Notes under the pieces: generated by a model
What the model saw: only the letters and a program-made list of their open reading frames with translations
Database searches by the model: none
What the model was told of the DNA's origin: nothing
Origin: Clostridium sp. AM22-11AC
GTDB taxonomy: Bacteria; Bacillota; Clostridia; Lachnospirales; Lachnospiraceae
Direction: 5' to 3'
Length of the DNA stretch: 64,000 nucleotides
Assembly (NCBI RefSeq): GCF_003473545.1
Contig: NZ_QUCM01000014.1
Coordinates: 1 to 64,000 of the forward strand
Position numbers and translations under genes: made by a program
Part shown: one piece after another, positions 1 through 8,219 of the stretch
Position numbering within the stretch: position 1 is the stretch's first letter
Layout: each line of letters opens with the position of its first letter

Positions 1-183
1 TGAAAGTTTACTTTCATAAGGTCGGATCTGGAAGACTTCAGACATTGGCGAAGCCAATGACATGAGGAAAATCGAAGATTTTTCGAATGACCACCGCGGA
101 GTTGAAGCAAAGAAAGTTGTACTTGAAATTCGGAAGATCAACAGTTCAATATGTGGTTTTGAAGGTATGTAAATGCCTTTAAT
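1..183. other. non-coding leader upstream of tRNA-Asp
   Basis: No credible reading frame is seen. The stretch carries small inverted repeats: a palindrome at 1-16, a GGC/GCC hairpin with GAA loop at 51-67, and a short A/T-rich hairpin around 74-92. The last 40 bases resemble the spacers seen near rRNA and tRNA genes in Firmicutes, so this may be the tail of an rRNA or tRNA transcription unit that lies outside the window. That reading is an inference from general appearance only. Confidence 0.3.
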
Positions 184-257
184 GGCCCGGTGGCTCAGCT
201 GGTTAGAGCGCCGCCCTGTCACGGCGGAGGTCGACGGTTCGATCCCGTTCCGGGTCG
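184..257 (+). tRNA. tRNA-Asp (anticodon GTC)
   Basis: A full cloverleaf can be drawn. The acceptor arm GGCCCGG (184-190) pairs with CCGGGTC (250-256, one G-U), followed by discriminator G257. The D-arm contains the usual GGTTAGAGC. The anticodon stem CCGCC/GGCGG (211-215 and 223-227) closes a seven-base loop with anticodon GTC at 218-220. The T-loop has the standard GGTTCGATCCC form. No CCA is encoded. Asp is read from the anticodon and from G at the discriminator position. Confidence 0.95.
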
Positions 258-281
258 TTTTTATAAAATGAGAATTATAGT

Positions 282-328
282 AAGCAACAATGAATCGCTG
301 ATGAGGCGGTTTTTTGTTGCTTATTTTT
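282..328 (+). terminator. Rho-independent terminator after tRNA-Asp
   Basis: AAGCAACAA (282-290) pairs with TTGTTGCTT (314-322), followed by ATTTTTATT. The loop is about 23 bases. It lies just downstream of the tRNA and would end that transcript. Confidence 0.6.
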
Positions 329-440
329 ATTATAAGCCTTAATTAACGACAGAGTCTAATTTTGTGCTTCCACAGTCTATCATTGTCCTGCATTTTTCTT
401 TTAGGAATTCACGTTTTTTATAATGAATGATAAATTGTAG

Positions 441-878
<438 letters not shown>

Positions 879-920
879 CCTATTTGCGGACGTATAAAAA
901 TAAGTAAAACCCCATAAAAC

Positions 921-958
921 GGCAGGTGAAAATATTAACAAAACTCACCTGCCATTTC
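921..958 (+). terminator. terminator-like hairpin
   Basis: GGCAGGTGA (921-929) pairs perfectly with TCACCTGCC (945-953) around a 15-base loop, followed by ATTTC. It sits between the broken recombinase and the PFOR promoter and probably insulates the latter. The T-run is weak. Confidence 0.55.
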
Positions 959-1064
959 TATACGAGTTTGCCAAGACTAACTCGTGCCGAAATCACAAAC
1001 ATATGAACAAATGCACAAATTATACTGTATACATTGTATTTTTTGCAGTAATACGAATTAAACA

Positions 1065-1093
1065 TTTGCATTTTAACGAATAATTGATATAAT
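1065..1093 (+). promoter_or_regulatory. promoter of PFOR gene
   Basis: TTTGCA (1065-1070) lies 17 bases before a perfect TATAAT (1088-1093). The predicted start near 1100 gives a ~100-base leader with the hairpin at 1106-1134. No other promoter is evident before the gene. Confidence 0.6.
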
Positions 1094-1105
1094 AAACGTA
1101 GGCCA

Positions 1106-1134
1106 GTCTGTGAGGGCTTGTTTCCCGCACAGAC
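1106..1134 (+). repeat. 5'-leader hairpin of PFOR mRNA
   Basis: GTCTGTG (1106-1112) pairs with CACAGAC (1128-1134), and an inner GGG/CCC extends the stem. It would lie within the first ~35 bases of the transcript, a position typical of mRNA-stabilising 5' stem-loops. No T-run follows, so it is not a terminator. Confidence 0.5.
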
Positions 1135-1199
1135 CCACATGTATACTTATATATCTATAATATACATATTTCATTCACTAATTGCAGGAGGAAATCAAA

Positions 1200-4100
1200 A
1201 TGGCAAGAAAAATGAAAACCATGGATGGTAACCATGCAGCAGCTCATGCTTCATATGCATTTACTGATGTAGCGGCTATCTATCCGATTACCCCATCTTC
1301 ACCTATGGCTGAAGCTACAGATGAGTGGGCAACAGACGGAAGAACCAATATTTTTGGTCATGAAGTTCAGATCACAGAGATGCAGTCTGAGGCTGGTGCA
1401 GCAGGTGCTGTACACGGTTCTCTGGCAGCAGGTGCTTTAACCACCACCTACACAGCTTCCCAGGGTCTGTTACTGATGATCCCTAACCTTTATAAGATCG
1501 CTGGTGAGCAGCTGCCAGGCGTATTTAACGTATCTGCCCGTGCACTTGCCAGCCATGCATTATCTATTTTCGGTGATCACTCCGACGTTTATGCCTGTCG
1601 TCAGACTGGATGCGCAATGCTGTGCGAGTCCAGTGTACAGGAAGTTATGGACTTAACCCCAGTTGCTCATCTGGCAGCTATCAAGGGTAAAGTTCCTTTC
1701 ATCAACTTCTTCGATGGTTTCCGTACATCTCATGAGATCCAGAAGATCGAGACCTGGGATTACGAAGATCTGAAGGATATGGCTGATATGGATGCGATCG
1801 CTGAATTCCGTAAGCATGCATTAAATCCAAACCATCCATGCCAGAGAGGTTCCGCTCAGAACCCAGATATCTTCTTCCAGGCAAGAGAAGCTTGCAACCC
1901 ATACTATGATGCTCTTCCAGCAATCGTTCAGGAGTACATGGACAAGGTTAACGCAAAGCTTGGTACAGATTATAAGCTGTTCAACTACTATGGTGCAGCA
2001 GACGCAGAGCATGTTATCATCGCTATGGGTTCTGTAAATGATACCATTGAAGAGACCATCGACTACTTAACAAAGCAGGGCAAGAAGGTCGGCGTTGTTA
2101 AGGTTCGTCTGTACAGACCATTCTGTGCACAGGCTCTGATCGATGCTATTCCAGAAACTGTTAAGACTATCTCCGTATTAGACAGAACAAAAGAGCCAGG
2201 CGCTATTGGCGAGCCTCTGTACCTGGATGTTGTTGCTGCTCTTAAGGGAAGCAAGTTTGACCAGGTTAAGATCTTAACCGGACGTTACGGCTTAGGTTCT
2301 AAGGATACCACACCTGCTCAGATCGTAGCAGTATATGAGAATGAAGCTAAGACTCCATTCACCATCGGTATCGTTGATGATGTTACCAACCTGTCTCTTG
2401 AGATCGGTGCTCCATTAGTTACTACTCCAGAAGGAACTACTAACTGTAAGTTCTGGGGTCTGGGTGCTGACGGTACCGTAGGTGCTAACAAGAACTCCAT
2501 CAAGATCATTGGTGATAATACAGATATGTATGCTCAGGCATACTTTGATTATGACTCTAAGAAGTCCGGCGGTGTTACAATGTCTCACCTGCGTTTCGGA
2601 CACAGCCCAATTAAGTCTACCTACTTAATCCACAAGGCTAACTTCGTAGCATGTCATAATCCATCCTATGTACGTAAGTACAACATGGTACAGGAGCTGG
2701 TTGACGGCGGTACCTTCCTGTTAAACTGCGCATGGGATATGGAAGGCCTTGAGAAGCACTTACCAGGCCAGGTTAAGAAGTTCATCGCTGATCACAAGAT
2801 CAACTTCTACACCATCGACGGTGTTAAGATCGGTATCGAGACCGGTATGGGACCAACACGTATCAACACAATCTTACAGTCCGCATTCTTCGAGCTGACC
2901 GGAATCATCCCAGCTGAAAAGGCTAACGAGCTGATGAAGGCTGCTGCAAAGGCAACTTACGGACGTAAGGGTGAAGACGTTGTTATGAAGAACTGGGCAG
3001 CTATCGATGCTGGTGCCAAGGGCGTTCACAAAGTAGAAGTTCCAGCAAGCTGGGCTAACTGCGAAGATGAAGGACTTGACTACAAGGTAGTTACCGAGGG
3101 AAGAAAGGAAGTTGTAGACTTCGTAAACAACATCCAGACCAAGGTAAGCGCTCAGGAAGGTAACACACTGCCTGTATCTGCATTCAAGGATTACGTTGAT
3201 GGTTCTACACCATCCGGTTCTTCTGCATACGAGAAGCGTGGTATCGCTGTTAAGGTTCCTGTATGGAACGTTGATAACTGTATCCAGTGTAACTTCTGTT
3301 CTTATGTCTGCCCACACGCTGTTATCCGTCCAGTAGCTATGACTGCTGAGGAAGCTGCTAAGGCTCCTGCAGATATGAAGATGAAGGATATGACTGGTAT
3401 GCCAGGATACAAGTTCTCCATGGCTATCTCTGCTCTGGATTGTACCGGATGCGGTTCCTGTGCTAACGTTTGCCCAGGTATGAAGGGTAACAAGGCTCTG
3501 GAAATGAAGCCATTAGAGGCTAGTCTGTCTGAGCAGGCTAACTACGACTTCGCTGAGACTCTGCCAGTTAAGGAAGAAGTTATCGCTAAGTTCAAAGAGA
3601 ACACTGTTAAGGGTAGCCAGTTCAAGAAACCTCTCCTTGAGTTCTCCGGCGCATGCGCAGGCTGTGGTGAAACTCCATACGCTAAGCTGATCACCCAGCT
3701 GTTCGGTGACAGAATGTACATCGCAAACGCAACCGGATGCTCCTCTATCTGGGGTAACTCTTCACCATCTACACCTTACACCATGAACGCTAAGGGCCAG
3801 GGTCCTGCATGGGATAACTCCCTGTTCGAGGACAACGCTGAGTTTGGTTACGGTATGTTACTGGCTCAGAACGCTATCAGAGATGGCTTAAAGTCCAAGG
3901 TTGAATCTGTAATGGCTAACGAGAACGCTTCTGAAGAAGTTAAGGCTGCTTGCAAGGAATGGTTAGATACCTACGCTGTAGGCGCATTAAACGGAACTGC
4001 AACTGACAAGTTAGTTGCTGCATTAGACGGCATTGACTGCCCAACCTGCAAAGAGATCGTTGCTAACAAGGACTTCTTAGCTAAGAAATCCCAGTGGATC

Positions 4101-4736
4101 TTCGGTGGTGACGGATGGGCTTACGATATCGGCTTCGGCGGTGTAGACCACGTTCTGGCTTCCGGAAAAGATATTAACATCATGGTTTACGATACCGAGG
4201 TTTACTCCAATACAGGTGGTCAGGCTTCCAAGTCTACTAAGACCGGTGCTGTAGCTCAGTTCGCTGCAGGCGGTAAAGAGACCAAGAAGAAAGACCTTGC
4301 TGGTATTGCAATGAGCTATGGTTATGTATACGTTGCTCAGATCTGTATGGGTGGCGATATGGCTCAGACTGTTAAGGCTCTGGCTGAAGCAGAAGCATAT
4401 CCAGGACCATCCCTGATCATCGCTTACGCTCCATGTATCAACCATGGTATCAAGAAGGGTATGGACAAGGCTATGACCGAAGAGAAGCTGGCTCTTGAGT
4501 GCGGATACTGGAACAACTTCCGTTACAACCCAGCTGCTGAGAAGAAGTTCACCTTAGATTCTAAGGCTCCTAAGATGGAAGGATATCAGGACTTCTTAAA
4601 GGGCGAGGTTCGTTACCTGTCCTTAACCATGAAGAACCCAGACAGAGCAGCTACTCTGTTCGCACGTAACGAGAAAGAAGCAAAAGAGCGTTACGAGCAT
4701 CTGTCTAAGCTGGTTGCACTTTATGGAAATGACTAA
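1200..4736 (+). CDS. nifJ: pyruvate:ferredoxin (flavodoxin) oxidoreductase
   Basis: This cytoplasmic enzyme oxidises pyruvate plus CoA to acetyl-CoA and CO2 and passes electrons to ferredoxin; it is the central step of clostridial fermentation. The 1178-residue chain has all domains fused, as in homodimeric PFORs: N-terminal YPITPSSPMAE pyruvate/TPP domain, two ferredoxin-type 4Fe-4S motifs (CIQCNFC near residue 694, CTGCGSC near 748), the proximal-cluster CAGCG near 819, and the TPP-binding GGDGWAYDIGFGG block near 969. The start is ATG 1200, with AGGAGG at 1187-1192; an in-frame TTG at 1182 lies before that site and is rejected. Codon choice is strongly biased, as expected of a very highly expressed gene. 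It is monocistronic, with a promoter before it and a terminator after it. Confidence 0.97.
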   Translation: MARKMKTMDGNHAAAHASYAFTDVAAIYPITPSSPMAEATDEWATDGRTNIFGHEVQITEMQSEAGAAGAVHGSLAAGALTTTYTASQGLLLMIPNLYKIAGEQLPGVFNVSARALASHALSIFGDHSDVYACRQTGCAMLCESSVQEVMDLTPVAHLAAIKGKVPFINFFDGFRTSHEIQKIETWDYEDLKDMADMDAIAEFRKHALNPNHPCQRGSAQNPDIFFQAREACNPYYDALPAIVQEYMDKVNAKLGTDYKLFNYYGAADAEHVIIAMGSVNDTIEETIDYLTKQGKKVGVVKVRLYRPFCAQALIDAIPETVKTISVLDRTKEPGAIGEPLYLDVVAALKGSKFDQVKILTGRYGLGSKDTTPAQIVAVYENEAKTPFTIGIVDDVTNLSLEIGAPLVTTPEGTTNCKFWGLGADGTVGANKNSIKIIGDNTDMYAQAYFDYDSKKSGGVTMSHLRFGHSPIKSTYLIHKANFVACHNPSYVRKYNMVQELVDGGTFLLNCAWDMEGLEKHLPGQVKKFIADHKINFYTIDGVKIGIETGMGPTRINTILQSAFFELTGIIPAEKANELMKAAAKATYGRKGEDVVMKNWAAIDAGAKGVHKVEVPASWANCEDEGLDYKVVTEGRKEVVDFVNNIQTKVSAQEGNTLPVSAFKDYVDGSTPSGSSAYEKRGIAVKVPVWNVDNCIQCNFCSYVCPHAVIRPVAMTAEEAAKAPADMKMKDMTGMPGYKFSMAISALDCTGCGSCANVCPGMKGNKALEMKPLEASLSEQANYDFAETLPVKEEVIAKFKENTVKGSQFKKPLLEFSGACAGCGETPYAKLITQLFGDRMYIANATGCSSIWGNSSPSTPYTMNAKGQGPAWDNSLFEDNAEFGYGMLLAQNAIRDGLKSKVESVMANENASEEVKAACKEWLDTYAVGALNGTATDKLVAALDGIDCPTCKEIVANKDFLAKKSQWIFGGDGWAYDIGFGGVDHVLASGKDINIMVYDTEVYSNTGGQASKSTKTGAVAQFAAGGKETKKKDLAGIAMSYGYVYVAQICMGGDMAQTVKALAEAEAYPGPSLIIAYAPCINHGIKKGMDKAMTEEKLALECGYWNNFRYNPAAEKKFTLDSKAPKMEGYQDFLKGEVRYLSLTMKNPDRAATLFARNEKEAKERYEHLSKLVALYGND

Positions 4737-4778
4737 TTCATCCTGCAAAGTGAGTTAGAATAGATTAGGTTAAATCAA

Positions 4779-4812
4779 CCCCGGAGGGCGTAAAAACTCT
4801 CCGGGGTTTTTA
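4779..4812 (+). terminator. Rho-independent terminator after PFOR
   Basis: CCCCGGAG (4779-4786) pairs with CTCCGGGG (4799-4806) and is followed by TTTTT. Its GC-rich stem lies 43 bases after the PFOR stop codon. Confidence 0.9.
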
Positions 4813-4832
4813 AAAAGAAAGGGAAATGCATC

Positions 4833-5831
4833 ATGGCTGAAAAGCTGACAATGGCTGATATTGCAGAGCTGGCGGGAGTTACCAAAAGTACAGTATCCCG
4901 GTATTTTAACGGGGGAAGCATCAAAGAAGAGACGAGAAAAAAGATCCAGAATGTGGTGAAAGAGAATAACTATATCCCGAACAGTTTTGCAAGGCTGAAA
5001 GCCAAAGAAAGCAATACAGTTGGTGTGATCGTCCCTACTTTGAACTCAAAAGTGACCAGCCGTGTGGTCACAAGCGTTGGCCGTTATCTGAGAAGTCAGG
5101 GATATGAGGCTTTGATCAAGGACTCAGATCACAGCCCAAAGCTGGAACTGGAAAATATCAACCGCCTTTTTACCCAGAAAGTAGACGGTATTTTATTCAG
5201 TGCCATTTCTCTTACCGAGGAACATAAGCAGCTTCTTATGAATTCGCCGGTGCCGGTAGTAGTTCTTGCCCAGAACTTTGAAGAGGGAATTACTGTAACT
5301 ATGGACGATTACACAGCAGGAAAGACCATGGGAAGTTTTATGGGAAGCAGGGTCCGTGGAAAGATCGCTTATTTAGGCGTAGAGGAAGAAGACGAGGCAG
5401 TGGGAATTTTCCGCCGCCAGGGAGTCTTAGAGGGGATCAAAGAGAGCGGATCCCAGGTGATGACCGTAGAAACAGGAGATTATAGCTACGTAAGCGGCCA
5501 GGAAATGATGGAAAAAGTCCTTGAGAAAGGAATTCCTGACGGTGTGATCTGCGCTACAGACCGTCTGGCTTTTGGAGCATACCGTATATTGCAAAAGCAT
5601 GGCATTTTAATTCCGGAGCAGGTATCAGTAGCCGGTTTTGGCGGCTATGATGAAAGCGAATTGTTGTCTCCACAGCTTACCACCCTGCGTTTTGACTCCT
5701 ATGGACTGGGCTATCTGGGAGCGGAGACTCTTCTTAAGATGATAAGAGAGGAACCGGTACCAAAAAAACAGATCGTAGGCTTTGAAATGATACTTGGAAA
5801 AAGTGTGAGAAATGAAAATACAGTAAAATAA
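4833..5831 (+). CDS. scrR: LacI-family transcriptional repressor of the sucrose genes
   Basis: A 332-residue LacI/GalR regulator. Residues 6-26 (MADIAELAGVTKSTVSRYFNG) form the DNA-binding helix-turn-helix and hinge. The rest is a periplasmic-binding-protein-like effector domain, including VGVIVPTLNS and the C-terminal SVAGFGGYDESE block. It precedes a sucrose-type PTS permease and hydrolase, and a palindrome recurs around the promoter of those genes, so it is inferred to be their repressor (ScrR type). Which sugar phosphate releases it is not visible. Unusually, a copy of the same palindrome lies inside its own 3' end at 5750-5761. The start is ATG 4833 after AAAGAAAGGG. No separate promoter is obvious; it may be transcribed from immediately after the PFOR terminator. 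Confidence 0.85.
   Translation: MAEKLTMADIAELAGVTKSTVSRYFNGGSIKEETRKKIQNVVKENNYIPNSFARLKAKESNTVGVIVPTLNSKVTSRVVTSVGRYLRSQGYEALIKDSDHSPKLELENINRLFTQKVDGILFSAISLTEEHKQLLMNSPVPVVVLAQNFEEGITVTMDDYTAGKTMGSFMGSRVRGKIAYLGVEEEDEAVGIFRRQGVLEGIKESGSQVMTVETGDYSYVSGQEMMEKVLEKGIPDGVICATDRLAFGAYRILQKHGILIPEQVSVAGFGGYDESELLSPQLTTLRFDSYGLGYLGAETLLKMIREEPVPKKQIVGFEMILGKSVRNENTVK
5750..5761. promoter_or_regulatory. LacI-type operator inside the repressor gene
   Basis: GGAACCGGTACC, an almost perfect palindrome (half-sites GGWACC), identical to the copies at 5952 and 6011. It lies within the last 30 codons of the repressor gene, about 200 bp from the next copy, and could serve as an auxiliary looping operator. 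Confidence 0.5.
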
Positions 5832-5892
5832 ACGGGAAATAGACAGGGCAGAACCGGGCCCAAAAGGGTCCAAAAGCAAAGAAAAGTAATAA

Positions 5893-5938
5893 AAAGGTCG
5901 TGTTTGTGCAAGTTGCATAAAAATGACCTTTATTTTTT
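5893..5938 (+). terminator. terminator after the LacI-type gene
   Basis: AAAGGTC (5893-5899) pairs with GACCTTT (5925-5931), with a smaller TGC/GCA stem inside, and the T-rich run ATTTTTTTA follows. It separates the repressor from the sucrose operon promoter. Confidence 0.65.
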
Positions 5939-5951
5939 TACACTCAACAAT

Positions 5952-5963
5952 GGAACCGGTACC
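5952..5963. promoter_or_regulatory. operator upstream of the sucrose promoter
   Basis: GGAACCGGTACC, ending 10 bases before the -35 box at 5974. It is a twin of the copy at 6011-6022; the centres are 59 bp apart and bracket the promoter. Confidence 0.75.
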
Positions 5964-5973
5964 ATAAATAACA

Positions 5974-6002
5974 TTGACATTAGACACAAAAAGGTATATG
6001 AT
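5974..6002 (+). promoter_or_regulatory. promoter of the sucrose PTS/hydrolase operon
   Basis: A consensus TTGACA (5974-5979) lies exactly 17 bases before TATGAT (5997-6002). The predicted start near 6009 abuts the operator at 6011-6022, so a bound repressor would block initiation. A ~175-base leader follows, containing a further half-palindrome GGTACCGG at 6072. Confidence 0.85.
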
Positions 6003-6010
6003 ACAAATAT

Positions 6011-6022
6011 GGAACCGGTACC
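6011..6022. promoter_or_regulatory. operator at the sucrose transcription start
   Basis: GGAACCGGTACC directly downstream of the -10 box. This is the classic blocking position for a LacI-family repressor, and it pairs with the upstream copy at 5952. Confidence 0.8.
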
Positions 6023-6184
6023 AATCACAAACAGGGGAGATAGTTACAATAGAGACAGAAAAACAAAGATTGGTACCGGATATACCACAAAGTGTGGTCA
6101 TATATCACTATAAATAATAGTTGTGTGAAATGTCTCCGGAACAAAAAATCCGAGAGAACATTAAAAAGAAAGGGAAGGTAAAAA

Positions 6185-8179
6185 ATGGATTACGCAAAAA
6201 TTGCAGAACAGGTAATTCAGTATGTGGGCGGTAAGAAAAACATCAAATCAGTAGCTCATTGTGCTACCAGACTTCGTTTTCAGCTTCGTGATAATTCACT
6301 GAGAAACGAAGAAGCTTTAAGTGATTTAGAGGGTGTAAAGGGAGTATTTCTTACACAGTCCCAGTTTCAGATCATTTTTGGTTCAGGCACTGTAAATCTG
6401 GTGTGTGCAGAAGTGCAGAAGCAGTTAGGCACATTAGAAGAGCAGGCATCTAATGAAAAAGAAGAGAAGAGCGGCAACGCCATCCAGCGCTTTATCAAAA
6501 TGCTCAGTGACATTTTCGTTCCTATTATCCCGGCAATCGTTGCAGGCGGTCTTTTAATGGGCCTTAACAATGTGCTGACATCCCCTTTAATAAATGGAAG
6601 CAGTGTCATTGAGCTTTATCCACAGTGGGCAGGCCTGGCAACAGCAGTAAATACTTTTGCAAGCGCGCCATTTACATTTTTGCCGGTGCTCATCGGATTT
6701 AGTGCTACGAAGAAATTTGGCGGAAATGCCTTCTTAGGCGCAGCTATGGGTATGATCATGGTACATCCGGATCTTCTAAATGCATACCAGATTGGTATTG
6801 CAGATCCGCCTGTATGGAATATCCTGGGGCTGAATGTGGCAGCTATTGGTTATCAGGGAACCGTTCTTCCGGTACTGGCTGTTTCATGGATCATTGCAAA
6901 TATTGAAAAACGCCTGCGTAAGGTAACACCTTCCTGGCTGGATAATCTGACAACTCCGCTGCTGTCTATTCTGATTACTTCCTTCCTTACCTTCATTTTT
7001 GTAGGACCTGTATTAAGAGAGGCAGGAAATCTTCTGGCAGCAGGTATTACATGGCTTTATAATTCTCTTGGTTTTGTAGGCGGCGCGATCTTCGGTCTTA
7101 CTTATGCACCGATCACTATGACTGGTATGCATCACAGCTTCATTGCCATTGAGACTCAGCTTTTAGCAGACAGTGTTCATACAGGCGGAAGCTTTATCTT
7201 CTCTACAGCTAGTATGAATAACGTGGCACAGGGAGCAGCTGTTCTTGCAGTGCTGCTGCTTACCAAAAACGAAAAATTAAAATCTATTTGTTCCGCATCT
7301 GGTGTATCCGCTCTTTTAGGTATCACAGAGCCGGCTATGTTTGGTGTGACCTTAAAACTGAAATATCCATTTTATGCAGCAATTATTGGTTCCGGTGTAG
7401 GAAGTGCTTATCTTGCATGGACTAAAACACTGGCACAGGCTTTAGGCGCAGCCGGACTCCCTGGATTTATCTCCATGAAGCCGGAAGATTATGGTCACTT
7501 TGCCATCGGTCTGATCCTTTCTATGGCAGTATCCTTTGGACTGACTGTTGTATTCTGGAAAAAAATGGGAATTGAGAAAGAAACAGCAGAAGTAGAAGCT
7601 AAAACTACAGATGCAGATAAAGAAGCAGAAGTGAATTCTGATGTGAAAGCAACAACAGATGAGATCAAACCGGAAGCAGTTGTAACAGAACCAGAAGAGA
7701 CTGCAGAAACAGCACAGGAAAACCAGGAACTTACCTTTACATCCCCCATGAAAGGAAAAGTCCTTCCTGTAACAGAGTCTGCAGATGAAATGTTCGCATC
7801 CAAAATGTTAGGTGATGGTATTGCAGTAGAAGCAGCAGACGGAACCGTTTATGCTCCATGTGATGGTACTGTATCTTTATTATTCCCTACCAAACATGCA
7901 GTTGGTATCAAATCTGCCGATGGCGTGGAACTGCTCATTCACGTAGGTATCAACACGGTACAGTTAGACGGCGAAGGGTTTGAAGCGTTTGTTACCCAGG
8001 GCGATACAGTAAAGAAGGGCGATAAGCTTTTAAAAGCAGACCTGGACTTTATCCGGGAAAAAGGTTTAAATCCACAGACTATGATGATCTTCCCGGAAGC
8101 AATGAACCTGGATATTACCCCACTTTCCAGTGAAAATGCAGACGAGAATACCGCGGCAGTAAAAGTAACCAGAAAGTAA
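6185..8179 (+). CDS. scrA: PTS sucrose-type permease, EIIBCA fusion
   Basis: A 664-residue phosphotransferase permease that imports and phosphorylates a sugar, most likely sucrose, giving sucrose-6-phosphate. Domains in order: EIIB with phospho-accepting Cys-26 in AHCATRLRF; EIIC with many membrane segments from ~100 to 460 (including GITEPAMFG); an acidic Glu/Ala/Thr-rich linker ~470-515; and EIIA of the glucose family with HVGINTV, active His at 586. The substrate is assigned from the adjoining sucrose-6-phosphate hydrolase; beta-glucoside permeases have the same architecture. The fused EIIA means only HPr and enzyme I are needed, and both are encoded at 43.5-45.6 kb. The start is ATG 6185 after GGGAAGG. 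Confidence 0.9.
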   Translation: MDYAKIAEQVIQYVGGKKNIKSVAHCATRLRFQLRDNSLRNEEALSDLEGVKGVFLTQSQFQIIFGSGTVNLVCAEVQKQLGTLEEQASNEKEEKSGNAIQRFIKMLSDIFVPIIPAIVAGGLLMGLNNVLTSPLINGSSVIELYPQWAGLATAVNTFASAPFTFLPVLIGFSATKKFGGNAFLGAAMGMIMVHPDLLNAYQIGIADPPVWNILGLNVAAIGYQGTVLPVLAVSWIIANIEKRLRKVTPSWLDNLTTPLLSILITSFLTFIFVGPVLREAGNLLAAGITWLYNSLGFVGGAIFGLTYAPITMTGMHHSFIAIETQLLADSVHTGGSFIFSTASMNNVAQGAAVLAVLLLTKNEKLKSICSASGVSALLGITEPAMFGVTLKLKYPFYAAIIGSGVGSAYLAWTKTLAQALGAAGLPGFISMKPEDYGHFAIGLILSMAVSFGLTVVFWKKMGIEKETAEVEAKTTDADKEAEVNSDVKATTDEIKPEAVVTEPEETAETAQENQELTFTSPMKGKVLPVTESADEMFASKMLGDGIAVEAADGTVYAPCDGTVSLLFPTKHAVGIKSADGVELLIHVGINTVQLDGEGFEAFVTQGDTVKKGDKLLKADLDFIREKGLNPQTMMIFPEAMNLDITPLSSENADENTAAVKVTRK

Positions 8180-8219
8180 GACTACAAATAATACAGCTGG
8201 CAATAGCAGGAGGCATCCC

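Noticed and set aside
1..183. Part of an rRNA gene
   Set aside because: No 5S, 16S or 23S core sequence is recognisable; it can only be called a spacer-like leader.
958..1140. 60-codon minus-strand frame before PFOR
   Set aside because: It spans the PFOR promoter and leader hairpin and has no start signal or family.
2874..3317. 147-codon minus-strand frame inside PFOR
   Set aside because: Antisense shadow of the highly biased PFOR codons; no ribosome site or known domain.
5904..6113. 69-codon frame in the sucrose control region
   Set aside because: It runs through the promoter and operators, so it cannot be a stable gene transcribed from that promoter.
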